Shown piece by piece: positions 1 through 8,904 of a stretch of DNA of 64,000 bases. The notes beneath the pieces are model-generated. The model ran no database searches. It saw nothing but the letters and a program-made list of their open reading frames with translations, and had not been told where the DNA came from. Both the position numbers and the translations under genes were made by a program. Origin of the DNA: Acidobacteriaceae bacterium (lineage in GTDB: Bacteria; Acidobacteriota; Terriglobia; Terriglobales; Acidobacteriaceae). The DNA lies in NCBI GenBank assembly GCA_903642235.1, contig CAHJWL010000003.1:310001-374000 (forward strand), given 5' to 3'. Each line of letters starts with the position of its first letter. The stretch's first letter is position 1.

Positions 1-499
1 TCAGTGCCGTTGCCTGCGCGCGATAGGCTTCAATGACCCAGCTGATCGACTGATTGTCGATCCATGTCTCCCCATCGGCGATCTTGCGCACACATTTGAC
101 CAGCAGATCCGGCGAGATCGATCGGGGAACCACACCGCGAACGCCGCGGCGGTAGAGTTCCACCGTGTTCGCCTCATCGCTCTCAGTAATCTGCACGATC
201 AGCTTGGCATTCGGAGCTTGCCGAACCAGCTCCGGAACGGCATCCACCATCCCGGCAATCAGCTGCCCTTCCAGCAGGACGACATCCGTCGGGTAGCGGG
301 CCAGCGCGGCGTACAGGTTTTCAAGTGTCTCTACCTGCGCTACAACGCGGACGTCGTCTTCGACCGCGAAGATCTTCTTCATGCCAACCCGGTAGATCGC
401 CTGAGAGTCGGCCAGGATGATACGAATCCCGCCACCTGCCCCGTTGTCCTGATCCCGTTCGCTGCCCTGTGTAAACCCGTTGATAGGTGTTGGATTCAT
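1..499 (-). CDS. NarL-like response regulator with atypical receiver, partial at left edge
   Basis: An open frame starts at ATG 499 and runs off the window at base 1, so only about 166 residues are visible. After a 24-residue linker a receiver-like fold begins (IRIILADSQAIYRVGMKKIF), matching the N-terminus of NarL/FixJ regulators; the expected LuxR-type HTH would lie outside. Two signature positions deviate. The beta3 end reads DVVLLEGQL, with Glu77 where the phosphoacceptor Asp is expected, and the beta5 motif is VVPRS, with Arg126 in place of the conserved Lys. The switch Thr (QIT, Thr105) is kept. It starts 4 nt after the PilZ gene, so the two are probably co-transcribed. I infer a phosphorylation-independent or constitutively active regulator. 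The receiver assignment is good; the output domain is unseen. Confidence 0.75.
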   Translation of the reverse strand, partial: MNPTPINGFTQGSERDQDNGAGGGIRIILADSQAIYRVGMKKIFAVEDDVRVVAQVETLENLYAALARYPTDVVLLEGQLIAGMVDAVPELVRQAPNAKLIVQITESDEANTVELYRRGVRGVVPRSISPDLLVKCVRKIADGETWIDNQSISWVIEAYRAQATAL

Positions 500-503
500 C
501 CGT

Positions 504-866
504 CTAGGCCTTCAAATAGTACTCGTCGATAACTGCTGCTGCCTGTTCCCGATTGCCCTGCTTTTCGTGCCGTACAACCCGCCCACGGCAGTGAATCTCT
601 ACGTCATTCGCCGATCCCATAATGTCGGACGGCATTTCAATCGTAAACTCAATCACGCTATCAACATGGGGCAGACGGTCTCCCACAAACAGGAGTCCGT
701 TCGCGGAGATGTCTTCTGTAACGGCTTCAAACTCATCGTTGTTGGCCCGCACGTGAATCGCCAGCTTCACGGGAAAGCGCACTGCTGAGCGCAACGGGTT
801 CTCCCCCGTCGCCTTCTTCCACTGATTCAACTCTGATCGTCGCGATTCCGAGTGTGACACGTCCAT
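504..866 (-). CDS. PilZ domain protein (c-di-GMP receptor)
   Basis: This 120-residue single-domain protein has both PilZ signatures: an RxxxR (RSAVR, about residues 26-30) and a D-x-S-x-x-G (DISANG, about residues 68-73), the two elements that bind cyclic di-GMP. ATG 866 is preceded by GAAGGG at normal distance. No other domain fits in the length, so it would act as a soluble adaptor passing the c-di-GMP signal to a partner. It lies 71 nt downstream of the ATP-grasp-like gene and 4 nt upstream of an atypical response regulator. The nearest plausible process is exopolysaccharide or motility control, but no partner is identified by sequence. Confidence 0.85.
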   Translation of the reverse strand: MDVSHSESRRSELNQWKKATGENPLRSAVRFPVKLAIHVRANNDEFEAVTEDISANGLLFVGDRLPHVDSVIEFTIEMPSDIMGSANDVEIHCRGRVVRHEKQGNREQAAAVIDEYYLKA

Positions 867-937
867 AGATGCCCTTCCAGAGGCTCAGCCGAGTGTATCT
901 CACCTTGTGCTGAGCAACGATTGTTTTTTCACTGCAT

Positions 938-2170
938 CTAAGCACCAGCGGTCAGATAGAACGCCGCCGACCCGCCAACCCAGGCCTGATCCCGGTTCTG
1001 GTCCACACCCATCATCAGGCCTCGCCCCAAACGCGCCATGCTGATCACCGGCTGCATCTCACCGGCATCCGGCCAGACATACATGATGCGCACCTCCGCC
1101 CGCGTCGGTCCATGCGGCGTTGCAATAACAGGCGCAAAGCGGACGCGCTCCTGCAGGAGATAGCTCGACCGCTGCTCAGGCGCAATCGCCAGCAGGTCCT
1201 CAATTGTCGGCGCAAACTGGATTCCCTTCCCCGCAAAGGAAAAAAGCGGCTTCAGCAGCACTTCGCTGAGGTCCAACGGCAAGCAGCTCCGGTCCGCCAT
1301 CCAGGCGTCCAGGAAGACCGCCCGGGGCACCATCGGGTGCTCGAGAAATGGGAGTGAGAACTTACTCGCGCGAAAGTACCAGTTCGGATGTCCGGCCCAC
1401 GTGACATCAAGCTCTCCCTGCATGTTGAATCCCGCCTGGACACCCTCGCGTTCCATTTCATCTGCGATCGCCCGATTGAAGATCCGTCGTATCGGCATCC
1501 ATCGGCCGTCGCGGTGGTACTCCAGCCGCCGTCCGGTCTGCCGCACCTGTGTGATATCCACAGTGCGCACGCCTAGCTTGCCTTCATAGATCTGGAAGTC
1601 AGCTCTCGTCTTCTGCAACTCCGGCGTGACCTCGAGCAGCACGACCTCGGCAGGGTCGTGCCCAGCCACGATGACTTCGTTTAGTACCCGCCAGTAGCTT
1701 GTCTCGTCATGGCCGCCCAGATGCCAGCGCAGACTCGGATCGAGTGCGTATACCTCCATGTGAGAACGCGCCAGCACATCCTGAAAGCCGAAGATCGACG
1801 GAAAAGCCTGCATCTCGACCAGGCGAATACCCAGATCTCCATCCGGCTCGCGAACGAAGCCGAAGTCGGCTGTCATGAAGTGCGGCGGCATCACACCGTC
1901 AGGTTCCGGCAGGCGGTACCGCTCCGGGATCGCCTCTGTGCTGGCCCGTATATACTCCGGGCTCGCCAGCAGCTGAAGCGTAAGCTCCCTGCCGGTGTCC
2001 ACCATGCGACCCAGCAGAGCCTCCGGCAGAAAGACTGGTGTCTCCGCTATGCGAAAACTGACCGGCATCCGAACCGCGGACTCGACTGTTTGCCGAAGTC
2101 GACCGTACTCTTCCTCCGTGTACCGCGCATTGAAGTCACGCCGCAGACTCTCGATCATCCGACCCTTCAC
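938..2170 (-). CDS. ATP-grasp-like protein of unknown function
   Basis: I do not recognise the 410-residue family by name. The C-terminal part has an ATP-grasp look: LLKP (Lys307), a glycine-rich FAGKGI (Lys315), a hinge-like YLLQER (Gln340-Glu341) and AEVRIM (Glu359, Arg361), candidates for nucleotide and Mg contacts. An earlier acidic motif, RLVEMQAFPS (about 116-125), recalls the E-x-N/Q element of circularly permuted ATP-grasp enzymes. No signal peptide is visible. The gene follows the M29-like peptidase by 20 nt and closes a four-gene run that also codes a GCS2 ligase and another ATP-grasp, so a second amide-bond-forming step is the best guess. Start GTG 2170 or ATG 2158; both have SD-like GAAGGG upstream. 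Confidence 0.6.
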   Translation of the reverse strand: MKGRMIESLRRDFNARYTEEEYGRLRQTVESAVRMPVSFRIAETPVFLPEALLGRMVDTGRELTLQLLASPEYIRASTEAIPERYRLPEPDGVMPPHFMTADFGFVREPDGDLGIRLVEMQAFPSIFGFQDVLARSHMEVYALDPSLRWHLGGHDETSYWRVLNEVIVAGHDPAEVVLLEVTPELQKTRADFQIYEGKLGVRTVDITQVRQTGRRLEYHRDGRWMPIRRIFNRAIADEMEREGVQAGFNMQGELDVTWAGHPNWYFRASKFSLPFLEHPMVPRAVFLDAWMADRSCLPLDLSEVLLKPLFSFAGKGIQFAPTIEDLLAIAPEQRSSYLLQERVRFAPVIATPHGPTRAEVRIMYVWPDAGEMQPVISMARLGRGLMMGVDQNRDQAWVGGSAAFYLTAGA

Positions 2171-2190
2171 CCTTCCTCTCGATAGCGAAC

Positions 2191-3261
2191 TTACCCTTCG
2201 AGCAGAAAAATGCCGTCCTTCATGATCAGTTCCTCCCCGGTCGCATCGCCCAGCCAGATATTGAAACCAAGTCCCACGACATCGATGTGTGTGGAGGACT
2301 TCCAGGGCGCTCCGGTGTGCGCACCGTACGGGTCGCCGAAAGCAATGTGAACGCCGGGAAACTTCTCGTCTTGCAGGATATTGCCGATCACCTTCTTCAC
2401 CCCGATATTGGTTCCGATGGCGAACTCACCCACCCGGTCAGAGTTCGCGTCCATGTGTGTATAGGCCCAGAACTCGCGTTCAAGCGCTTTGTTGTCCGAT
2501 TTGACCCGCGTGATCCGGTTGCCTTCGATGTGAATCGTCAGCGGCGTCTCCTGAAGAAGTCCGAAGCGTTCACAGAGAAAATCTCCGACGACGCCATCGA
2601 CCACAAAGACGCCATTCACCTCTGCCGGTGCCGTGAAGCACTCGCCGCCCGGCAGGTTTCCCCACTTTTCGCGGCTGATGATGCCGGATGTCTTAAACCA
2701 GCGGTACTCGGACGTGAGCTCCACATGTAAATCCGTGCCCGCCGGCGTGGTGGCGCGAACATAGGTCGCCCGCCGCACGCGATCGAGCACCGCCTGGCTC
2801 AAGCGGTCGACCGCCGCAAAGTCCGCACACATGCCCTCCACCATGACCTCTGGAGTAATGTTCACCATATGGGCGTGCCGCATCTTGCGGCGATTCACGA
2901 CGTCGGTCATCTGCATGCGGCTGCGTAGTTCGTTCGGCTGCACTGTCACCGCGAAGATGCTTACATCCGAGCTCTCCATATCCGTGAGCACAGCCGAGGG
3001 CATCTCGAGACACGGCCGCGCTGCTAGTTCCTCCAGCAGAAAGCCACTCCACCGGCAGCCGGCCCGATCGAGCGCCTTCGCCAGTGAGGCCGCAATCTCC
3101 CTGCAGCTTTGGTCGGCGATCACCGTTACCTTCTCTTCGGGCTGCACGCGCAGGCAGGTCTCCACTGCGTTCCGCGCACCGGGATCAAACGCTGCAGGGT
3201 ACACAATCTCCCGCAGATCCGTTCTTTGTCGTACCGCCTCTTCGCTCATCGCCTCAAACAA
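2191..3261 (-). CDS. M29-like metallo-aminopeptidase
   Basis: This 356-residue protein matches the thermophilic aminopeptidase (AmpS/PepS, M29) fold in its C-terminal half. The likely two-metal ligands are in the correct order: GGE (Glu207), GEF (Glu279), HIAFGDP (His305) and HID (His325, Asp327). The enzyme would remove N-terminal residues from peptides in the cytoplasm. It is shorter than typical M29 enzymes (about 410). TTG 3261 has GAGGTG 5 nt upstream; ATG 3249 is an alternative. It sits between two ligase-type genes in one orientation, so it may trim or recycle the product those ligases build rather than serve general protein turnover; that is inference. Confidence 0.78.
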   Translation of the reverse strand: MFEAMSEEAVRQRTDLREIVYPAAFDPGARNAVETCLRVQPEEKVTVIADQSCREIAASLAKALDRAGCRWSGFLLEELAARPCLEMPSAVLTDMESSDVSIFAVTVQPNELRSRMQMTDVVNRRKMRHAHMVNITPEVMVEGMCADFAAVDRLSQAVLDRVRRATYVRATTPAGTDLHVELTSEYRWFKTSGIISREKWGNLPGGECFTAPAEVNGVFVVDGVVGDFLCERFGLLQETPLTIHIEGNRITRVKSDNKALEREFWAYTHMDANSDRVGEFAIGTNIGVKKVIGNILQDEKFPGVHIAFGDPYGAHTGAPWKSSTHIDVVGLGFNIWLGDATGEELIMKDGIFLLEG

Positions 3262-3399
3262 TCTCGCACCTCATCTGCACGTTCTCATCCGCCCTTGGCT
3301 GCGGGCCCTTGCGTCGCTTCTCTGCTCTGATGCAACGCTGCACTATTCCCTCGCCCAGGCCGCTATCGCACGCACATCCTGCGGTCAGAGGCGTGCCCC

Positions 3400-4506
3400 T
3401 CACGAGAGACCTATGCGCGTCTCGGCCGCCATAAAGTCCACCACATCCCGCAGATTGCCGGTCTCACGGAAGACCTTCAGCTGCCGATCGGCCCCCGAGC
3501 CCTGCTCAAGCATCTGCCGCACGTAGCCGATCTCTCGTTCACTTCCAAGCGCCCGCATCTCGTCTCCAACAAAGTTCAGGTACTCATCAATCAGCGAGCG
3601 CAGCGGAACCTCCTCCTGCTTGCCGAAGTCAATCAGCTTGCCCTCCAGCCCGTAGCGCACGGCACGAAACTTGTTCTCCATCAGCAGAGCGCGCGAGTAC
3701 TGCCGGTAATCGACGTTCAGCGAGTGCAGTCGCCACAGAGTGGCCGCCGTCGCCTGAATCAGTGCCGCGATCGCAATGGACTCCTCGGCCCGCAGTGGGA
3801 TATCGCAGATTCTGACCTCGATGGTGTTGAAGAACGGGTGCGGCCGGATGTCCCACCAGATCTTCTTTGCATTGTCGATGCAACCGGTCTTGATCAGCAG
3901 CGCCACGTAGCTTTCAAACTCCGAGTAGCTGGCAAATGCATCCGGCAGATTCGTCCTTGGGAAATGCTCGAAGACCTTGGCCCGGTAACTCTTGTAACCC
4001 GTCTCCATGCCCTGCCAGAACGGAGAGTTCGTCGAGAGCGCCAGAATATGCGGCAGGAAGTAGCGCAGAGAGTTCATCACCCGGATTGCCGCTTCCTTAT
4101 CCTCGATCCCGACATGCACATGCAACCCGAAGATCAGGTTCGATCGCGCAACAAGTTGTAGATCTTCAACCACCTGCGCGTAGCGCGGATCGGGGTAGAT
4201 CTCCTGCGAGCGCCAGTCGGCAAACGGATGCGTCGCTCCGGCCACCAGCATCAAGCCATGCTCCTCGGCCAGCCGCACCATGTTCCGCCGCAGGTCATAC
4301 AGATCCTCTGCCGCCTCCTGAATGTTCTTGCAGACGCGTGTGCCTACCTCGATCACAGACTGGTGCATCTCGGCCTTGACACGCTCCTCAAGCCGCCGCC
4401 TGCCCTGCGCCAGCATCTCCGTTGCGATATGCGACCGCAGATCGCGCGTCTCCGGGTCTACTGTCTGGTACTCCTCTTCAATTCCAAGCGTGAAGCTGGG
4501 CTGCAT
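3400..4506 (-). CDS. GCS2-family carboxylate-amine ligase (YbdK type)
   Basis: The N-terminus LGIEEEYQTVDPETRDL is the hallmark of the YbdK branch of the GCS2 glutamate-cysteine ligase superfamily, which joins a carboxylate to an amine using ATP. Length (about 368 residues) is normal. Further family features include a His-containing VHVGIED segment and the WWDIRPHP-x-x-NTIEVR block of the active site. The true substrate cannot be read from sequence; E. coli YbdK shows only weak glutamate-cysteine ligase activity. ATG 4506 has GAGAG upstream and is preferred over GTG 4518. It is second in the four-gene run, 52 nt after the tailed ATP-grasp gene. Confidence 0.88.
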   Translation of the reverse strand: MQPSFTLGIEEEYQTVDPETRDLRSHIATEMLAQGRRRLEERVKAEMHQSVIEVGTRVCKNIQEAAEDLYDLRRNMVRLAEEHGLMLVAGATHPFADWRSQEIYPDPRYAQVVEDLQLVARSNLIFGLHVHVGIEDKEAAIRVMNSLRYFLPHILALSTNSPFWQGMETGYKSYRAKVFEHFPRTNLPDAFASYSEFESYVALLIKTGCIDNAKKIWWDIRPHPFFNTIEVRICDIPLRAEESIAIAALIQATAATLWRLHSLNVDYRQYSRALLMENKFRAVRYGLEGKLIDFGKQEEVPLRSLIDEYLNFVGDEMRALGSEREIGYVRQMLEQGSGADRQLKVFRETGNLRDVVDFMAAETRIGLS

Positions 4507-4558
4507 CGCATCTCTCACTCGGCTGATCGCACCGTTCCTGCTGCTCCATTGCTCTTGC

Positions 4559-5674
4559 CTAGGACTTCTTCTGCGCCGGATCTTTCACTTTCCTGCCGGT
4601 ACCACGTCTCTTGGCTGCCCCCTCCCCTTTTGGGGAAGAGGCGTTGACCGGAGCTGCGATCTTCTTTGCCGAAGCCGCACCTCTGGAAGGAGAGCTCCTC
4701 TTCGGCGCAACAGCTTTCACCTTTCCCGCCACGCCCGGCTCTCCGTTCAGCAGATTCAGGCAGCGAATCTCGCTTCGCTGGCTTGGAACCGCATGCGCCT
4801 TCTCAACCGTCAGACGCGCTACGGCATTCACGATCCAGTTGAAGTTCTCCTGGCCAACCGAGTAGAAGTCGGCGTCCGGTGCCGGGTTCATGAAGTCAAT
4901 CGCATACGGCACACCATCCTCAACGGCAAACTCGACCGTATTCAGGTCGTATCCCAGCGCGCGGCAGAGCGTCAGAGCATCACGCTCCACGCGTGCGAGC
5001 AGAGCCGGATCGTAGGGCGACGGCTCCTGAATGTAACGTTGCTCATGCGGGCGGCGCGGATCATAGGGCATGATCCGCACCTCCTTCTGCCCGACCACAT
5101 AGCAGCGGAAGTATTCGTCGAAGTTCACTGCCGCCTGCAGCGTCATGCACAGATCACGCGTCAGATCGTAGGACCGGAAGAACTCCTCCCGATCATGTAC
5201 ATGGAACACGTCGCGCCATCCCCCGCCATCATGCGGCTTCAGAAACGCAGGAAACCCGATGTACTCGAAGATGGCCTCCCAGTTCAGCGGGTACTCCATG
5301 TTCCGCAGCGACGCCGTATTGATCTGTGGCGGATAGTTCTTGTGCGGCAGCAAAACTGTCCTTGGCACCGCCACACCTAGCGTCTGCGCCAGAGCATAGT
5401 TGAAGAACTTGTCATCCGCCGACCACCAGAAGGGATTGTTGATCACCTCCGTCCCTGTCAGCACGGCATTCTTCAGGTAGGCCCGATAGAACGGCATCTC
5501 GTGCGAAATCCGGTCGACGATTACGGCATACCCGCATGCTTCTGCCATGGTGACCGCTCCGAGCTTCACTGGCTCAGCGCAGATGCCATCAACTCCCATC
5601 GAGTTAATCCGATCCACCAAAGCACCCGGAAACGTGTTCTCCACCCCGAATAGCACACCGATCTTCTTCATCAT
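4559..5674 (-). CDS. RimK-like ATP-grasp ligase with Lys/Ala/Pro/Ser-rich C-terminal tail
   Basis: Residues 1-300 form an ATP-grasp enzyme: Lys89 in the SADDKF motif, Lys146 in FLKPHDGGGW, the Mg-binding end EFAVEDG...AIDFMNP (Glu248, Asp260, Asn263). Members ligate a carboxylate to an amine through an acyl phosphate. From about residue 312 to 371 (bases 4562-4740) the protein changes to a disordered, strongly basic tail of AAPKR/KKIAAP/KRRGTGRK type, reminiscent of histone H1-like tails and absent from usual family members. It is the first gene of the run, starting ATG ATG at 5674 after GAAAGAGAG. The tail may bind nucleic acid or polyphosphate, or be itself modified; both are guesses. Confidence 0.8.
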   Translation of the reverse strand: MMKKIGVLFGVENTFPGALVDRINSMGVDGICAEPVKLGAVTMAEACGYAVIVDRISHEMPFYRAYLKNAVLTGTEVINNPFWWSADDKFFNYALAQTLGVAVPRTVLLPHKNYPPQINTASLRNMEYPLNWEAIFEYIGFPAFLKPHDGGGWRDVFHVHDREEFFRSYDLTRDLCMTLQAAVNFDEYFRCYVVGQKEVRIMPYDPRRPHEQRYIQEPSPYDPALLARVERDALTLCRALGYDLNTVEFAVEDGVPYAIDFMNPAPDADFYSVGQENFNWIVNAVARLTVEKAHAVPSQRSEIRCLNLLNGEPGVAGKVKAVAPKRSSPSRGAASAKKIAAPVNASSPKGEGAAKRRGTGRKVKDPAQKKS

Positions 5675-5963
5675 CCGACTCTCTTTCTCTGCTCCGCTAC
5701 TCCCGCTCCATACAGGAAGCTCTACTCCCCGCGGCTGCCCCGACTGACAAGGCGTCCGCAGTCTCCGTACACGCTGAACTTTTCTTCACCTGCACGTCAC
5801 TGGCATACCCTCGCTCGAACGCCGGCAGAGATCACGTTGTCCCTCGAAAGTTGTCACCGGGACACGAAAGTTATCTCGGTTCGGCTGCCTGGCAAACCTT
5901 ATTGGGAGTGCTCTGCTTACCCTTGGTGGAGGAGAAACGTTTCACTCTGGGCTATCCTAGCGC

Positions 5964-6905
5964 ATGGAAACACGGCCATTGCAGCCGGCAGCCTCTATCA
6001 ATCCAGACGATCCAAGTTCTCAACGAGACCCGTCCCTGGAACCCGGTGCGGACGAGAGAGTACCCAGCGTGACACCCCATTTGGTTCCGGCTGCCGTTCT
6101 GAATCCGGCTCTCGCGGCGAATACTCGCTACCAGCTTCGCGCCCTGCAGGACGCCTCCCTCTCCGCTGATCGCGCCATATCGATCTATCTGCCGGTCGCG
6201 TACTTCGCTGAGCCTGATCGCCGCTTTCCCGTCTTCTACCTCCAGGATGGCCAGAACCTCTTCGACGGCATGACCTCTTATCTCCCCGGGCACACCTGGC
6301 GCGCCCACAGCACAGCCGATCGTCTGACCGAGATCGGCTGCATCGAGCCCATCATCCTGGTTGGCGTGGCGAACGCAGGAGACCAGCGCATGCCGGAGTA
6401 CACGCCCGTCGCCGATCCGCAGTTGGGCGGTGGCCGCGGCCCGCTCTACGGCCGGCTCTTGCTGGATACTCTCAAGCCGCTTATCGATGAGGAATTTCGC
6501 ACGCTCCCGGACGCTCCTCACACAGCGCTCGGTGGCTCCTCTCTGGGCGGCTTGATCTCTCTTTTTCTTGCGCTCGAGCATCGCGACCGTATCGGCAGAA
6601 TCGCCGTGCTCTCACCCTCTCTCTGGTGGAACGGCCGCAGCATTCTTCGGCTTGCACGGCGCGCCAACATCCATCCCCCGCTTTCGATCTGGCTCGACAT
6701 CGGCACTGCGGAAGGGTCTCACCATCTTCGCGACAGCGATCTGCTCTTCAGCATCCTCGTTGATCGCGGCTGGGAAGAGGGCCGTACTCTCGTCTACCAA
6801 CGGGTGCTTGGCGGTTTGCATAACGAAGACGCCTGGGCGGATCGCTTCGGCGATATTCTTGCTTTCCTCTTCCCGGCAGATCGTCCGGCTATCCTCGAAT
6901 CCTGA
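5964..6905 (+). CDS. Alpha/beta-hydrolase putative esterase (Fes/IroE-type, PF00756)
   Basis: This 313-residue protein has the esterase-D like fold: FYLQDGQNLFD, then the nucleophile elbow GGSSLGG, LSPSLWW after it, DIGTAEG, and the catalytic His in GGLHNEDAW. The first 34 residues are polar and low in conservation, so translation could instead begin at GTG 6066. From ATG 5964 there is no SD, but a TATCCT hexamer ends 6 nt before the ATG, so a leaderless message is possible. It is divergent from the ATP-grasp/GCS2 cluster across about 290 nt and could hydrolyse an ester or amide of that product. No signal peptide is evident, so cytoplasmic. Confidence 0.83.
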   Translation: METRPLQPAASINPDDPSSQRDPSLEPGADERVPSVTPHLVPAAVLNPALAANTRYQLRALQDASLSADRAISIYLPVAYFAEPDRRFPVFYLQDGQNLFDGMTSYLPGHTWRAHSTADRLTEIGCIEPIILVGVANAGDQRMPEYTPVADPQLGGGRGPLYGRLLLDTLKPLIDEEFRTLPDAPHTALGGSSLGGLISLFLALEHRDRIGRIAVLSPSLWWNGRSILRLARRANIHPPLSIWLDIGTAEGSHHLRDSDLLFSILVDRGWEEGRTLVYQRVLGGLHNEDAWADRFGDILAFLFPADRPAILES

Positions 6906-7094
6906 ACCGGATGCCGTCAACTCACTCTTGGCTCTCCCCTGATCAGACCGGGTTCTCTCGCTCCTGTTCCCAAAGCCAGATTGCATCTTCAGAGGCTTTC
7001 CGCGATACTTAGGTGTTGCGCCCGGGGCAGGCTTTAGCTCCCCAGCGCCTCTTCGGGGCTCTTCGCCCTCACCCTGTTTCGAAAGGCATTCCCT

Positions 7095-7349
7095 GTGTTG
7101 ATGATTCGTCTGGCGCGCGTTGGCGCCCGCAAGCAGCCCCACTACCGCGTTGTTGTCATCGAGAAAGATCGCGCCCGTAATGGCCGTTCCCTCGAAGTGG
7201 TCGGTACCTATAACCCACGCACCAACCCCGCCAGCGTTGACCTCAAGCGCGAGCGTATTGACTACTGGACCAGCAAGGGTGCACAGCTTTCTGAGCGTGT
7301 AGGCAAGCTGCTGTCTGCTGCACCGGTGGAAGTGCCAGCAGCGTCCTAG
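7095..7349 (+). CDS. rpsP: 30S ribosomal protein S16
   Basis: MIRLARVGARKQPHYRVVV and the following GTYNPRTNP are diagnostic for S16, an assembly-critical protein of the small subunit body. Length (84 residues) is standard. GTG 7095 has AAGG 8 nt upstream and gives MLMIRLAR; ATG 7101 is a possible alternative start. It is followed 276 nt later by khpA, a frequent partner in the rpsP-KH-rimM-trmD operon; rimM, trmD and rplS are not present here because the convergent sugar-nucleotide genes begin immediately after khpA. Confidence 0.97.
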   Translation: MLMIRLARVGARKQPHYRVVVIEKDRARNGRSLEVVGTYNPRTNPASVDLKRERIDYWTSKGAQLSERVGKLLSAAPVEVPAAS

Positions 7350-7625
7350 GTAACTCTGACTGGGTATTTCCGGGATGTTCAACGGTGCCCAAAGATCGGC
7401 ACGTTGTTAGAAGAAATCCCTTTATCTCTTAGGCTCCCAACGTACACTCAACCTCGTGCGGCACTCTTTCCAGGGTGACGCACCGGAGAGATCCTCAGCT
7501 TTTAATTGCCGGACTCTCTGACGCGCGGTTCTGCTCGCACCAGCTTCTATCGTCAGATCTCACAGTGAGACGGGACATTCGAAAGGAGCATGTGCAGCCC
7601 GCGTCATTCCCAGGAGGTTGAAAGA

Positions 7626-7913
7626 ATGACCGAAGCTGCGGCTTCCCAGAGTGTCCCCGTCGAGCAGTCCGTCGATATGCGGAATCTTGTCCAGGCGATC
7701 GCTCGATCGCTGGTTGACGCACCCGATCTCGTCACGGTAGATGTTGTTCCCGATGGCGAAACTACCATCCTCCGGCTTCACGTCGGGCCGGGTGATATCG
7801 GCAAGGTCATCGGCAGACAGGGGCGAACAGCGCGCTCCTTTCGGACCATCCTCGGCGCGGCCAGCATGAAACTGAAAAGACGGTACTCTCTCGATATCGT
7901 AGAAGCCGAGTAA
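7626..7913 (+). CDS. khpA: KH-domain RNA-binding protein KhpA
   Basis: A 95-residue single KH domain protein with the RNA-gripping loop GKVIGRQGRTARSFR (GxxG = GRQG) near residues 59-73. ATG 7626 is chosen because AGGAGG lies 8 nt upstream; the frame stays open to 7590 but has no RBS there. KhpA-type proteins bind mRNA and sRNA and affect cell division and translation in Gram-positives. Its place after rpsP is the usual one. The 276 nt gap between rpsP and khpA holds no gene I can see, so khpA may have its own promoter. Confidence 0.93.
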   Translation: MTEAAASQSVPVEQSVDMRNLVQAIARSLVDAPDLVTVDVVPDGETTILRLHVGPGDIGKVIGRQGRTARSFRTILGAASMKLKRRYSLDIVEAE

Positions 7914-7938
7914 GAGGCGACGCTCCCGTCGCACTCAC

Positions 7939-8904
7939 TCAGAGCGGCGTGGACTCGGCCGTGTCCGCAGTCACAAGACAGGAACGGAAGTAGTCCAGGG
8001 AGCGCTCCAGTCCCTCACGCAGCCGGATCTTGGGCTGCCATCCCAACAAGGTCTTTGCCCTGGTGATGTCCGGCCGGCGGCGAAGCGGATCATCCTGCGG
8101 AAGCGGCTTGAACGTAATCGGGTCTTTGCTCCCCGTCACCGCCCGCACCTCCTCCGCGCACTCCAGAATCGTCCACTCCTCAGGGTTGCCGATATTGACC
8201 GGCATCACCTCATCAGACTTCGAGAGGCGCACGATGCCGTCGATCAAGTCAGAGACATAGCAGAAGCTGCGCGTCTGTGAACCATCCCCGTAGATCGACA
8301 GCGGTTGTCCACGAAGTGCCTGCATCATCAGGTTTGAGATCACGCGTCCGTCGTTCGCTTGCAGGCGCGGCCCGTAGGTGTTGAAGATACGGACCAGATG
8401 AGTCCGCACGCCATGGTAGCGGTGGTATGCCATTGTCGCCGCTTCGCTGAAACGCTTGGCTTCGTCATACACCGAGCGCGGTCCAATCGGGTTCACGTTG
8501 CCCCAGTAGGTCTCAACCTGCGGATGCATCTCCGGATCGCCGTAGCACTCGGAGGTGGAGGCATGCAGATAGCCTGCGCCGTACCGCTTTGCAATCTCGA
8601 GCGTATTAATCGTGCCGGCGGATCCGACCAGCAGCGTCTCAATGCCAAGCCGTGCATAATCCACCGGGCTTGCCGGTGAGGCCATGTTGAAGACGTAGTC
8701 CACGGGCCCGGGATCAAACGGCTGGCAGATATCTTTTTCGATCAGACTGAAGCGCGCTTCTCCCTTCAGATGATCCACGTTGGCTGTACTGCCTGTAGAA
8801 AGATTGTCCACGCCGAGGACCGTGTTCCCCTCTGCAAGCAGCACATCGCAGAGGTGAGAACCGAGAAATCCGGCTGCCCCGGTGACCAGAATCGTATGTG
8901 CCAT
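7939..8904 (-). CDS. uxs: UDP-glucuronate decarboxylase (UDP-xylose synthase), extended SDR
   Basis: The Rossmann start [14 protein letters not shown] binds NAD; DNLSTGS and the catalytic [10 protein letters not shown] (Tyr-x3-Lys) with [11 protein letters not shown] match UDP-glucuronate decarboxylases, which make UDP-xylose from UDP-glucuronate. Length (about 321 residues) is right. ATG 8904 has GGAGAGAG upstream. It lies downstream of ugd in the same direction, so the pair gives UDP-glucose to UDP-glucuronate to UDP-xylose, feeding the divergent exopolysaccharide genes. dTDP-glucose dehydratase is a related alternative, but the SECYGDP motif and ugd neighbour favour UXS. Confidence 0.87.
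   Translation of the reverse strand: MAHTILVTGAAGFLGSHLCDVLLAEGNTVLGVDNLSTGSTANVDHLKGEARFSLIEKDICQPFDPGPVDYVFNMASPASPVDYARLGIETLLVGSAGTINTLEIAKRYGAGYLHASTSECYGDPEMHPQVETYWGNVNPIGPRSVYDEAKRFSEAATMAYHRYHGVRTHLVRIFNTYGPRLQANDGRVISNLMMQALRGQPLSIYGDGSQTRSFCYVSDLIDGIVRLSKSDEVMPVNIGNPEEWTILECAEEVRAVTGSKDPITFKPLPQDDPLRRRPDITRAKTLLGWQPKIRLREGLERSLDYFRSCLVTADTAESTPL

Noticed and set aside
7917-7932. Hairpin GCGACG/CGTCGC between convergent khpA and uxs
   Set aside because: Only 6 bp with no T tract on either side; not enough to call a terminator.
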